A DNA stretch of 64,000 nucleotides, from assembly GCA_012932865.1 (NCBI GenBank), contig SAXG01000056.1:235970-299969 (forward strand), in the 5' to 3' direction. Below, one piece after another: positions 36,401-45,988 of the stretch (position 1 is the first letter of the stretch; the number at the start of each line of letters is the position of its first letter). The translations under genes and the position numbers were made by a program. The DNA comes from Amylostereum areolatum. Lineage: Eukaryota > Basidiomycota > Agaricomycetes > Russulales > Stereaceae. The notes below the pieces were generated by a model. The model worked only from the letters and a program-made list of their open reading frames with translations, had not been told where the DNA came from and did not search any database.

Positions 36401-38108
36401 AGTGTCTTTGTAGCTTACTTTTATGTTGTGTCCTGATGAAATCCACCAATCAGCGGAAGAAGTCTTGTTTAGTTCGCGAGCACAACTCTTGGTTTCAAAA
36501 CTTGGTCGCTCCAGTAAACCCAGTCCCCGGTTCCTCGTGGTTGTGTGTACTGTCATTTTTTGCATTGGCCGTTACTCACACGGCTCCCAGACTTCAAAGG
36601 GTGTCCATATATGCGTGACAACCGCGAGGGATGGACAGGCATTGACCACCCTGGAACGCAAGATACCGATCGTGACAATCAAGAGTATTGCGATGACCAA
36701 TCTCAGAGACGACTGGCTCGTACGTTGCCTTCATTACTGTGTATATGTATGCGCTAAATTTGCGGTTAGGTCTTGAATGCGAACGCCTCTGAGGAGGGCG
36801 ACCCTATTCTCAGCTGCTACTTCAAAACCGAGCTTGCCTCCATTCTGGTCCAACAGTCTTCGGGCAGCATCACCCTCCTTATCGGTCCAACGTGCGTGGG
36901 ATGAGATGAAAATATTTTCTGTGCTAACAAACCGTATAGGATCGACTACGCTAAGAAGAAGGAGAAACGGGCGCAAATCAAGTCCATGCGTGACGAGACT
37001 GTTCAGAAGGATGACCTGTACAAGAGCCACACAGTCCATGTGCCTACAGGTGAACCAGCAAACAGCCGGTCGAGACCACCCGCGAAGAGGAAGGCTGGCG
37101 TCGTGCGGCCTATCACAGAGGGTAAACTGTTGAAGAAGGGTGGCCCATCGCAAGTTCGTACGTCCTCTAGATGGCATGCCTATATTAATCTTGCACTCTT
37201 CAGCCCTCTGCATCAAGGTCAAAGCCGACCTCACGGCCGCTCCCCGGTGGCGGAAAAGCTGCTGTCAACAATGCTGCACCTCGTGCACCACCTCCTCCAC
37301 CGGGTCGTCCCGCTGCGCCGCCGCCACCTCCAGAAGAGCCCGATGTGGAGATGTACCGCGCCAAGTTTCCCTTCGAGGGTCAAGACGGCGAGATGTCGCT
37401 GGCGAAGGATGATCTCGTGGAGTTAGTCGAGAAACAGGGTGATTGGTGGCTAGTGAAGAAGGGCGCCACCGAAGGATGGGCCCCGAGCAATTACCTTGAG
37501 CTGGTTCCGCCGAGACCGAAGGCGGCTCCTGCCCCGCCGCCTCCCCCTCCGCCTGCTGCTCGCCGTGTACCTCCAGCGCCTGCGGCAGCAGCAGCTCCAG
37601 TGGTCAAGCCGGCGGCTGCTCCTGCTCCCAAAGTTAAGGTCCCCGTTCAATCCGTCTCCGCGGACGCATCCGCGAAGCCCGTGTCCGTCTTTCCTGGAAT
37701 GGGTGCCTCCAATGGATCCTCTACTCCCTGGAAGAAGCCAACACCCAACGGTGCTTCCAACGGTGGCTCTAGTGGATCTACTCCCGCCAGCTCTCGCCCA
37801 GCCAGCTCACTGGGCGCGAAGCCTCCACCCCCACCGATTGCAGGAAAGAAACCTGCCCCGCCACTTATCGCCGCGAAACCTGGAGCTCCCAAACCGGCTT
37901 TCGGAAATAAACCTCCTGTTCCCGCCGCCGCGAGGCCCCCGGCCGCACCTCCGCGGCCTGGCGGTGGGGGTGTCAGGCCGAGTGTGGGCGCACCTGGGCA
38001 ACTTGATTTGGCTGCTGCGGTACGTATATTTACGCGACTGTCGTTCGAACGACTTACTGACTTAACAACCTCTAGCTGGCGAAGAGGGCTCAACGCGGGG
38101 CAGAGTGA
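33462..38108 (+). CDS. MYO1: Class I myosin heavy chain (motor, IQ, TH1, SH3, proline-rich tail)
   Basis: Seventeen exons: 33462-33464, 33514-33582, 33640-33808, 33860-34182, 34232-34394, 34448-34551, 34603-34995, 35044-35070, 35129-35632, 35678-36040, 36091-36397, 36454-36542, 36591-36719, 36770-36891, 36940-37153, 37204-38019 and 38076-38108; 1275 aa. The first exon is the ATG alone. Motor motifs: P-loop [13 protein letters not shown], switch I NNNSSRHGKYLEI, switch [22 protein letters not shown] and actin-binding FIRTIKPN-like [12 protein letters not shown]. The TEDS-site serine lies in [10 protein letters not shown], the PAK-kinase site of fungal myosins. Two IQ-like motifs, a TH1 membrane-binding tail, an SH3 domain ([20 protein letters not shown] ... 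[11 protein letters not shown]) and a long Pro/Ala tail follow. It drives endocytic actin patches. The final acidic Arp2/3-binding motif is absent from this frame. Confidence 0.95.
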
Positions 38109-38470
38109 TGGAAGAGGGATCCTCGGAATGGACTGCATGTTACCCTACACGCTAGATCGATTTTTAGTATCTCTCCCTTTGACGGCGGACTTCTGGCGAG
38201 CACACAGCGAGCAGTTGAATCGGTCGTTATTTGTTTGTATACGAGTTTCCATTATATCTATAGATGCATGCATTATGATGATGAATGGACGGACGTTGGG
38301 ATGGGGAAAGGAATGCGAGGAGACCGTGCAGTGCGATGGAGAGATGGTAGAGAGTGCGGGTATAAGACATGAAGAATGCAGTACTGTATATAATCCTTCG
38401 AGTACATGAGGAGCATAAGAGGAGCAATAACGCAAAGATGGGAAATCCAGGATGGCTGAGGTCATAAACA
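38109..38470. other. Intergenic region between convergent genes
   Basis: 362 bases between the myosin stop and the stop of the next minus-strand gene. The first 45 bases encode an acidic tryptophan-containing stretch in a frame shifted from the myosin (see findings). The rest shows no feature. Confidence 0.45.
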
Positions 38471-40460
38471 TCATGAAAGCGTGACAGTTATTGGGGGTAA
38501 TCTCCCGTGAGGCGAAATGTCCATCATGGTTTCCACTTCGTCTTCCGAGCTGAGCCCGTCGTCGTCTTCGGGTACCGCGATGCGGGAGGGCGAAACCGCG
38601 CCGTCACGCGCTTGTTCATCTTCTGAGTCAAGTTCGAGATCTGTCGTCGCGTCGCCTGGATGGTCCACGATTGAGCGTGCGTCTGAGCCATCGTCGGCGC
38701 TGCCAACGGCCCAAGAGCGCACCTCCTCTGCGCTGAGCACTTTGGCAACCGCCGTGTCGCGAAAATCTTCCGGCGTGGACGCGAGCGCTTTGCGCGCGCT
38801 CTCAAGGAGGCCGTCCAGCAGCCCCCTGACGCGCTTGTACGTCTCATCGTGAGCGGTGAATGCGTCGGGCACATCACCTTCCTCCTCTTCCTCCTCTTCG
38901 TCGTCTTGATCTTCATCATCTGCCACCTCTTCGGGCTTTAAAGAGGACTTGACAGCGCGATATGCGCGCGGAGGAAGTATGAGACGCGATTCGCGTAGTT
39001 TACGACGGAGTTCGCGGATTTCCTTGGCTTGTTTGTGTCGTGTGGCCTCAAGTGAGGAGTTGATCGCGAGCAAGGACCGGTTCGTGATCTCGAGGTCCTC
39101 GATCTGCAGAAAACCCGTCTCAGCATTTCGGGGCCAAAAGAGGGGAGAGATATCTGAGCAGTTACCTTTCGGTTGGACTTGGCCTCTTGTCTGATCTGGC
39201 TACCCTCCGATTTCGGCACGCTTAGGGTCGATAACGTGTTCTGCACAGTGCTGGCCGCCGAGGAACGTCTGGATGAAGGGTCAAAAAGGTCGACGATGGC
39301 ATCGAATGCGTTGCGAGGAACATGGTCCACATCTGGAGGCTTTGCGCCGTTCAAGTAAGAGTGGAATGTTGGTGCCGTGCTTGAGCTGACGTCGGACGTT
39401 CCCCCGGTGACCTGAGAGGACGAGCGTGATGAATGCGAGGAGAATGATAGAGTCGAAGTGGGCGGTGACTGTGGAGGCGGAAGGGGAAGCATGTCTTGAA
39501 TATCACTGTCAGACGTAGATGCCGATTTTGCATGGCGTGCAGCCTCGGATCCATTCGAAGCACAAAAGGGTTGGTAGCGAGTGTTGAGAGGGGCAGGGAC
39601 GGGTCGATGTGGTTGATAGCGATGGGGATTCGCTGCGGGGGCACCGGTTGTTATCGGGTACGGGGCGGAGGACAAAGTCGGAGACGGAGGTGCCGAACCT
39701 GAGAAGTCGGGAATGGAAGGTGAGCGCGCCCGAAGACGAGCTGGACGGGTAGTCGCATACGGCGGTGACGCCGGCTTGTGGGTTCCAGGTGGACTAGAAG
39801 AAGGGGGATGTCCACCGGAGGGACTACTTGGAGCACTGATCGCACTGGCCTTGGCGAGGCCGCTGACCTTAGATCGGACACGAACATGACTTGAGCCAGC
39901 AGCACTCTCAGGTGAAAGGTGGGAAGATGAGCTGGGGGAAGTCGTTGAGCCAGCGGCGGAGAAGGTGGCGCTACCTCGACGGGGTCTAGGGGCGGTTGGA
40001 GACGGATGGGCGAGCGTAGAGGTCAAGGAGCGCTGTCGGGAGAGTGCGTGGGCTGTAAGGGTTGCCTTGGCCTTGGAGGTGGGCGCATCAATGGCGGAAC
40101 GTGTGGATGAAAGTTCTCTCGTTGGGAATTTGGAGGGGGAAGTTGGGCGAGGAATGGCCGATATCGAGCTCAGTGTCTTCACGGTTGGACTGCTGGTGAC
40201 AACGGAGGAAGTTCCAGATACCCTTCGCGTCTTTCCGCTGAACGTTGCGCTGCTATTAACTTTGGCCTTCGGTCGTGGGTTGTCGGGGAGCGCGTTGAGG
40301 GATTTGTAGGGGGACACCGGTCGCGACGAGGGCGGGCGATTGAGGATGTTATTGAAGTCGACCTTGGCGGTAACCTGCGCTCTCGGTCAACATTCACCTC
40401 CGCTGAATAAATGAAGCGAGGACGGCGTGCCTTTCGTGCGGAGGAGCCGTCCATAGTCAT
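38471..40460 (-). CDS. Hypothetical Ser/Pro-rich protein with coiled coil
   Basis: Proposed exons, in order of translation: 40460-40398, 40362 (or 40374)-39166 and 39103-38471; about 630 aa. Exon 1 encodes MTMDGSSARKARRPRFIYSAE. The first intron must be short (35 or 23 nt), so the 5' end is uncertain. Residues ~35-330 are low complexity, Ser/Pro/Thr rich and basic. After an ordered strip (NAFDAIVDLFDPSSRRSSA) comes a coiled coil over about residues 410-465 (LEITNRSLLAINSSLEATRH, then AKEIRELRRKLRESRL). An acidic run (DDEDQDDEEEEEEEGD) and an acidic tail ending MMDISPHGRLPPITVTLS finish it. The layout resembles cytoskeleton-associated or polarity proteins of fungi, but no family was recognised. 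Confidence 0.6.
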
Positions 40461-40635
40461 TCATGCGAGTGAGTTCGAGGTTGAGAAGTCGAGGAGGTCG
40501 TGGTAGAGAGCGACCAAGCGAACGAACCAAGTCCGCGCATTCCACTCCCTCGGCTTCCTCGCGCCGATCTCCCCGCAAGTTCACAACCGAAGCATCACAT
40601 TTCTTTCCTTCTCTACACCGTAAGTACACCTCCGT

Positions 40636-41505
40636 TCACCGCACCCCCTTCTTTGCCAGCACATCCACCACGATCTTCTCTACCAGCGCTCGAATCCCCT
40701 CGCCCCCTCCTCCTCCAAGCGCTGCCGTAACGCTCTTCTCCACGTACTTTCCCACCATGTCCACCTCGATGTTCACCTTGGACCCCACTTCCTTCCTGCT
40801 CAATGTGATCTTTTCCTGCGTATGCTGGATCAACATCACACCGAACGTCCGCTCCCCATCCTCGACTTCAGTCAGCGTTAGTGATGTGCCGTCGATCGCG
40901 ACGTAGCCTTTCGGGATCAGGTATGGGAGCAGAGATGGCCGAGAGGGCGTCGGAGCAGGTAGCTGGAATAGAAGCCTCAAGGAATCCCCATCGGGGGTTT
41001 TCGAGATTAACGTCGCCGTCGTATCAACGTGGCCCTAGTGGGAAGGACGTGAAGCGCAATCGTCTCATACGGACGTGTGAAGACGCACCTGTACAAAGTG
41101 GCCACCGAACCTAACGTGCGCACCCATAGCACGTTCAAGGTTTAACTGATCTCCGACTTTGCGTTCACCTGAAGGCAGCTTCGTCGTACCGATGGACGAA
41201 CAGAAAGAGGAACATACTTACCAAGGTCCGTCCTCTCTAATGTTTCGTTCGCCAGCCACACCTCAAACCACCCATCCTTCTCTTTTGGGTCGAATTTAGT
41301 CACTGTTAAGCATGCGCCGTTCACAGCGATCGAGTCGCCGATGCGGCAGTCGTCGAGAATGGGCCCCGAATGTGATACGGTCAATGTGCATCCGCCTTCA
41401 TCGCGCAGAATGGAATCCACCGTTCCCAGTTGTTCGATCTGGAAACTCGGCTCGCATCATTGAAGGGCGAGAGCGGGTGAAAATGCGTACGAGACCTGTG
41501 AACAT
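40636..41505 (-). CDS. RIB5: Riboflavin synthase (alpha chain)
   Basis: Four exons, in order of translation: 41505-41491 (15 nt), 41438-41222, 41168-41089 and 41034-40636; 236 aa, the family length. The enzyme converts two 6,7-dimethyl-8-ribityllumazine molecules to riboflavin plus a pyrimidine, the last step of vitamin B2 synthesis. The N-terminus MFTGLIEQLGTVDSI is diagnostic. Two lumazine-binding repeats are visible: GDSIAVNGACLTVTKF with GGHFVQGHVDTTATL, then KGYVAIDGTSLTLTEVED with VNIEVDMVGKYVEKS. The tiny first exon (MFTGL) is supported by the conserved start of the family and by a consensus gtacgc donor. Confidence 0.95.
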
Positions 41506-42205
41506 GATAGAGTGTGTGTCCTGAAGACCGCTGAGCGAGAGGCTTTTCCAGGTGAGTAAACCAGAGTACGTAAGTGTCGGGCATCTCGGGCCGCGTTATC
41601 CGGACAAAGGCGGATTTGTTAAAGTCGGTTCGGACCTATGCAATTTCTCTCAGCCTCTTTCTGCTCGCTGATGCTCGGTTTCTCTGCACTAGGTCCCATG
41701 ATGTCGTTAGCTTTTCTTTATCCGCCCTTCCGGTGTCCTCACACAAGCTTTACCTCCACATTTACCAACATCGAGTCTCCAACTCTTTACGTACGAACAG
41801 AGTTCGGATCCTCCGGTGCTATGGCAGTAGTATGTCGGAAAAACCGGATTTAGCTGATCAGCACCTTACGGAAATCTGACGACAGCTGACGGTTTCGGAC
41901 GGCTTATCTGAACTCGTGAGTGGTGCTCAGCCCATGATCAGCCGCTGGCAAGTGGCTGCAAGGTGGCGCCGTGAAGGTAATAATTGGTGATTCGATGACA
42001 TCACCTCGGATATGCAGTGCACGTGCAAGACAGAACCGCCGGTTCGACGGCGAGAAAAATCTGCGAAGTCGAATTGCGCTTTGGGCCAGTGGTTCCCGCC
42101 ACCAACTGGCGACTTATATAGCCTCTCTACGAAAGAAATTTGAGTAGCATACAGATTATATGTATAAACATGTATATATGTATCAGAAGCCCATTTACTC
42201 GAGTG
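41506..42205. other. Intergenic region upstream of riboflavin synthase
   Basis: 700 bases up to the retrotransposon insertion point. Short frames only. The sequence directly left of the element (ctcgagtgaagac) joins 52490 onward when the element and one target duplication are removed. Confidence 0.45.
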
Positions 42206-42210
42206 AAGAC
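42206..42210. repeat. Target site duplication of copy A (left)
   Basis: AAGAC, directly before TGTTAAGG of the left LTR; matches 52490-52494. Confidence 0.92.
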
Positions 42211-42749
42211 TGTTAAGGACGGTCCTTATCACGTGACAAGCGGCTCAGGCTACAGTACTCTTACGCGTGAGAGGTGGGATCAGGTGATCCAGACGTCTCG
42301 ATTATACGAAGGTAAAGGTCGATAGACGAAGCAGTAAGTCTTCGCGGAAGACTTAGGCGAGTCTATCAACTTAGTTGGCTTAGGATTCTCTTTAGTGCTT
42401 TAAGAGGAGGTTCTATTAAGAACAGTCCTGTATTTACAAAGAGAACGAGCTGAGGAATGGCTCGTTCGATGAGCCTCCTTTTATAAGAAAGGAGGTCGAG
42501 TAAATATATGTACATTGAGCGACGGTCGCATCAAGTATCTACGGGGATGAGACTGTGGCACCGTCGCGGCTGTGCCGTCGAGACGGTGACGATCTGTGGC
42601 ACTGTCGTCGGGACGGTGACAATCTGTGGCACTGTCGTTGTCGCGTCGTTGAGACGGTTACGAACTGGGGCACAGTCGTAATCCGTCGTTTAGCGACGTC
42701 CTTCCTAATAAGGCAATGGAAAATGAATTACCTTGGACAAGTTGTAACA
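42211..42749 (-). repeat. Copy A 3' LTR (539 bp)
   Basis: Starts TGTTAAGGAC and ends GTTGTAACA on the plus strand, with 5-bp inverted ends TGTTA/TAACA. By eye it is identical to 51951-52489. In transcription sense U3 contains two 30-bp tandem units (42582-42641). Confidence 0.95.
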
Positions 42750-42979
42750 CTATCCCCCTCTCTAGAATCTACGTCTCGTAGGTTCCTGAATCGAAGCGGT
42801 TCTAGAGGGATCTCTTGAACATGCTGTCGATCGCTCGCTCTTCGCCATTGGAGGAGGAATATTGTTGATGCGAGGAAGGTGAGGATCGTAAGCCCTACGA
42901 TGATGCTGATGACTGCGATGAGCCAGCGTGGAGTGGGCGTATTGAAAATCGCGAGATCGGGCGACTGAGTGGGCTGCAT
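42728..42979 (-). CDS. Copy A ORF5: small single-pass membrane protein
   Basis: 83 aa from ATG at 42979. A clear transmembrane segment spans about residues 18-44 (WLIAVISIIVGLTILTFLAS with TIFLLQW after it), then a basic stop-transfer WRRASDR and a charged cytoplasmic-type tail. The last codons run through the polypurine tract and the first 22 bases of the LTR. Copy C has the same ORF with few changes (e.g. I to L, V to I), most of them conservative, which supports a real protein. There is no signal peptide and no ectodomain of envelope size. Function unknown. Confidence 0.65.
   Translation of the reverse strand: MQPTQSPDLAIFNTPTPRWLIAVISIIVGLTILTFLASTIFLLQWRRASDRQHVQEIPLEPLRFRNLRDVDSREGDSVTTCPR
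42750..42763 (-). promoter_or_regulatory. Polypurine tract of copy A
   Basis: AGAGAGGGGGATAG on the minus strand, abutting the 3' LTR: the expected plus-strand DNA primer. It also lies inside ORF5, where it encodes part of SREGDS. Confidence 0.88.
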
Positions 42980-43053
42980 CACGCTTCTGAGTCCTCATGT
43001 TTTGATGTTCACTCCTTTTATCCTTATCCAGAATCGAGCGATAGAATTCTATT

Positions 43054-43437
43054 CTACCGCTTCAGTAATGCCTCTACTACTTTTACGTCCTCTCCGTCCA
43101 TCGTGGGAGACCCTAGTCGATGCCCTATCCTCGCCGTCGTCGCGTGGTCCGGGCTTTTGAACCGGGGTCCGTGCTTCCGGAAAATCCCTCTGACGCCGCA
43201 TCTTCCCTTCGATTCCCGCATGGCTTCTTCGTCAAGGCTTCTCGGCCTCTTCATGGCACGAGCGACGTCCGGACGGCTTAGGAGTTCCGTGACTCTCTTG
43301 AGATGACGAAGGAGTTCTTCGTCTTGTGGGTCGGGCGTGGGAGTGCGCGAGAGGACGGGCGAGGGAGGAGGAGTGGTAGGGGGAGTGTGGTCGGTGGTGG
43401 AGAGGTTGCGCGATGAGGAGGTGAGGGTGGAAGACAT
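43054..43437 (-). CDS. Copy A ORF4: 127-aa accessory protein
   Basis: 127 aa. The N-terminus is Ser/Thr/Pro rich (MSSTLTSSSRNLSTTD, then TPPTTPPPSPVLSRTPTPDP). A predicted helical, charged C-terminal half follows: DEELLRHLKRVTELLSRPDV, ARAMKRPRSLDEEAM and HGPRFKSPDHATTARIGHRL. The same start, stop and length are kept in copy C (60994-61377). Most differences are conservative (V/I, R/K, I/L), implying selection on the protein. No family recognised. It lies between ORF3 and ORF5 on the element's coding strand. Confidence 0.65.
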   Translation of the reverse strand: MSSTLTSSSRNLSTTDHTPPTTPPPSPVLSRTPTPDPQDEELLRHLKRVTELLSRPDVARAMKRPRSLDEEAMRESKGRCGVRGIFRKHGPRFKSPDHATTARIGHRLGSPTMDGEDVKVVEALLKR

Positions 43438-43854
43438 TTGGTTGGTGTGGGTGGTGCGAGTGGGTTTGTTTAGACGATGTCTAAGGATGTTGTGGTCTTT
43501 GTAGCTTTCCTTTTTTATCCTTACGATGCGGAGGGGCAATGATGTAATCATTGCCAGCAATCGTAAGCGATGATTCGTACATAATCAAGACTGAGTCGTA
43601 AGCAGGTGACGCGTCCAGCGCGTCACGGGGAGAATATCAAGCGTTTCGCCTTCCTCGTAGCGATAGAAACCGGTATAGTAGAGAAGTCCGAGGAAAATAT
43701 GCGTGCGGATGAGGGCGCAGTCCGTGATCAGTCCGAGGAGTATCGTAAGGAGAAATCGTAAAGGCGGGATGATGGGGGCGAGATGGAAACGTAAATGATG
43801 ATGGGAGGAATAGTCCGAGTGCGTATGATGATGAATGAAAGTCCGTCCGTGCGC

Positions 43855-45860
43855 TTACCAGGGTTCCGGCCAGTGATCCTTCGACTCCTCCGCTTCCTGC
43901 AAGTCCCAATCTTCTGTCTTCCAGAAGAGATCGTCGACGCGCCAGGAATGATTGAAGCGCGATGGGGGCTCTCGCTGAGTGCGGAGCATGGCGTCCTCCC
44001 AGTACAACCACTGTTCAGTGGCGTGCTGGGCGGCTTCGTGCGTCAAGCTCTCGCATTGCGTGAGGAATCCCAGGAGCTGCCTGTGGGCGCGGGCGGTAGC
44101 GTCGGTACGTCGGAGGTGGGGGTGGGACATCAGTGTTCCTGGACCGTAACTGATATCCGGACGGTCCGGGCGAGGGTGAGGGGGAGGAGTCTGTGGTCGA
44201 AGGGGATGGTAGGACCGAGATTGGGGGAAGTGAGGGGGAACGCCCTTGCGACGGGGGCAATCTCGGCGGAGATGGCCTCGCTTGCCGCATTTCCAGCAGC
44301 GTTTCCGCGGCTTCGAGGGAATCACGTCCCACTCTTCCTGCGTCCACGTGGTTGGCTCGTTGCTCCATGGGTCCGAGGGATTCTCGGCTACTTCCTTCGT
44401 CTCGTCGTCCTTCTCCGATCTGTCCGCCGAGCTGTCCGATTCGTCCGCTGAACTGTCCGACTCGTCCGTTAGGTTGAGTTCCTGTCTCCGGCGAGCGCGC
44501 TCCTCCATCATCCGATCGACTATCTTCTTGAGTTCTTTGAAGTTCTTCCTCACCCGATGCATCGGGGAGTCTGAACTCTCTGATCCGCTTGACTGGTCTT
44601 CCGTTGGGCTCGGCAGAATCATGTTTACGTCGCTGTGCGGTGACTCGGGGATCTTGGGTGACGGGATCTCGAGCGTGGTCGGGGTGCGGATGTAGGAACG
44701 AGGGATAAGGGGTTGGGTTTCCGTGCCAAGGCATGGGAGCGTCGCTAGCAGATAGTGGGAATGGAGTTGGCGGTCTAGGCATGGCGGGCAGCCGAGGAGG
44801 TGTCCTAGGTACCTGTCGCGGACTGCTGGCCGGTCGTCCGGTTGGTTGTCCGGGCTCTTGAAGGACCAGGGACTGTCCCGATAGCTCTCTTGGCAGGGGC
44901 TGTCTGAACTGCTCTTCGGGTAATCCGTTTCTAGCGACGGGAGGCTGGACGGGGTTAATTGGGGTGATGCCGGGGATGGGTAAGGATCCTGGCGGTGTGG
45001 GGGCGGTGACGGGTCGTGGAGGGGCGTTAGGAAGGAACGGGGGTCTGGTGAGGGCGGATGCGATGGGATCGGGTCGAACAGTATAGCCCGGGGAGATGTG
45101 ATGTCCATGGAAGATAAGGTCGATGTCGGGGCCTTCTTTCGAAGACATATGGGGAACTCCAGTAGTTTCCATTCGTCTTCGGAGGATTTCTCCTTCGTAG
45201 GCGGCGCGGAAGGTGTGTCTTTCCCAGTTAAGCCAGTTAACTCTGAGTCCGACTTCGGTAAGGAATCTCCGGAGTTCTGCGACATTGAGTAGAGCCGCTG
45301 CGTTAGCTTCCTGAATCGTCGAAGGAGTTTGACCTCTCGTTCCTCCATTTCGGTCGAGAGCATCATGTACCTCAAGTCCAGCTGATGGAGTTCTTCGTCG
45401 AGCATCTTGTTGTGGTCTTCCAGGATGCCCTGGACGTCGGCCGACTCCCTCCTGAGGTCGTCGATCCGCTGCCTGGCCTGCTCGATCGCTACTCCGGCTA
45501 TCATGTGGGCTATTTGATTCTCGAGTATCGGGGAATCGGGTGTTGGGACCTTCGTCGTTCCGGACGACGGGGATTGCGTTGGCACCTGTGAGGAATCCGG
45601 GTGCTTCAGTTAGGGTCCTTCTGTGTGCTTCCAATCGGCTTACCCCCTGTTCTTCCGTCTGGTCCTGACCTAGACGGAGGAGGTACTGACTTAATTGCGA
45701 AGACTGCTGCCGATCGAGCGATGAAGCAGTCTCCGCAGAGGGCGCGTTCCTGTTGAGAGTGGTGCGCTTTGTTGCAGACGAGACGGATGCGGTCGACATT
45801 GTTGGGTGAGACGGTTTGATTGGTAGAGGAGATGTTGGTTGTGTTCGGGGTGGTGGACAT
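43855..45860 (-). CDS. Copy A ORF3: coiled-coil protein with CCHC zinc knuckle (probably spliced)
   Basis: Proposed exons, in order of translation: 45860-45687 and 45585-43855; 634 aa. Exon 1 has a cysteine/histidine cluster (RLVCNKAHHSQQERALCGDC). Exon 2 opens with a long coiled coil, about residues 80-150 (MIAGVAIEQARQRIDDLRRE, then MLDEELHQLDLRYMMLSTEM). A proline-rich centre, a charged helix (HRVRKNFKELKKIVDRMMEE), an acidic Ser/Asp stretch and a nucleocapsid-type knuckle CWKCGKRGHLRRDC follow. The end has the aromatic motif HSWRVDDLFWK. It looks like a second Gag-like, nucleic-acid-binding protein placed after pol. The first intron start could also be at 45644. Copy C carries a frameshifted version. 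Confidence 0.6.
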
Positions 45861-45988
45861 TGGTGATCTGTCTTGTTGAACCCGTAGGGTTTTTATCCCC
45901 CCCCTTGTTGGCAGTGCATTCGCCTGAATGCTGTTGAGTCTCACTACTGTCTCACTCTCGTCTTGCGTTTCTTTCGTCTTGTTGGTCT

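Noticed and set aside
40375..40397. A 23-nt intron near the start of the coiled-coil gene
   Set aside because: A 35-nt alternative with acceptor ccaag at 40363 also restores the frame. With one uncertain gene, no claim of ultrashort introns is justified.
42140..42325. Small plus-strand frame crossing the left end of copy A
   Set aside because: It spans the insertion boundary and reads LTR sequence; chance frame.
43795..44695. Plus-strand open frames of 149-218 codons opposite ORF3 (also at 61878-62550)
   Set aside because: They are antisense shadows of the conserved ORF3 coding strand. They have no start context or splice logic, and the element's promoter reads the other way.
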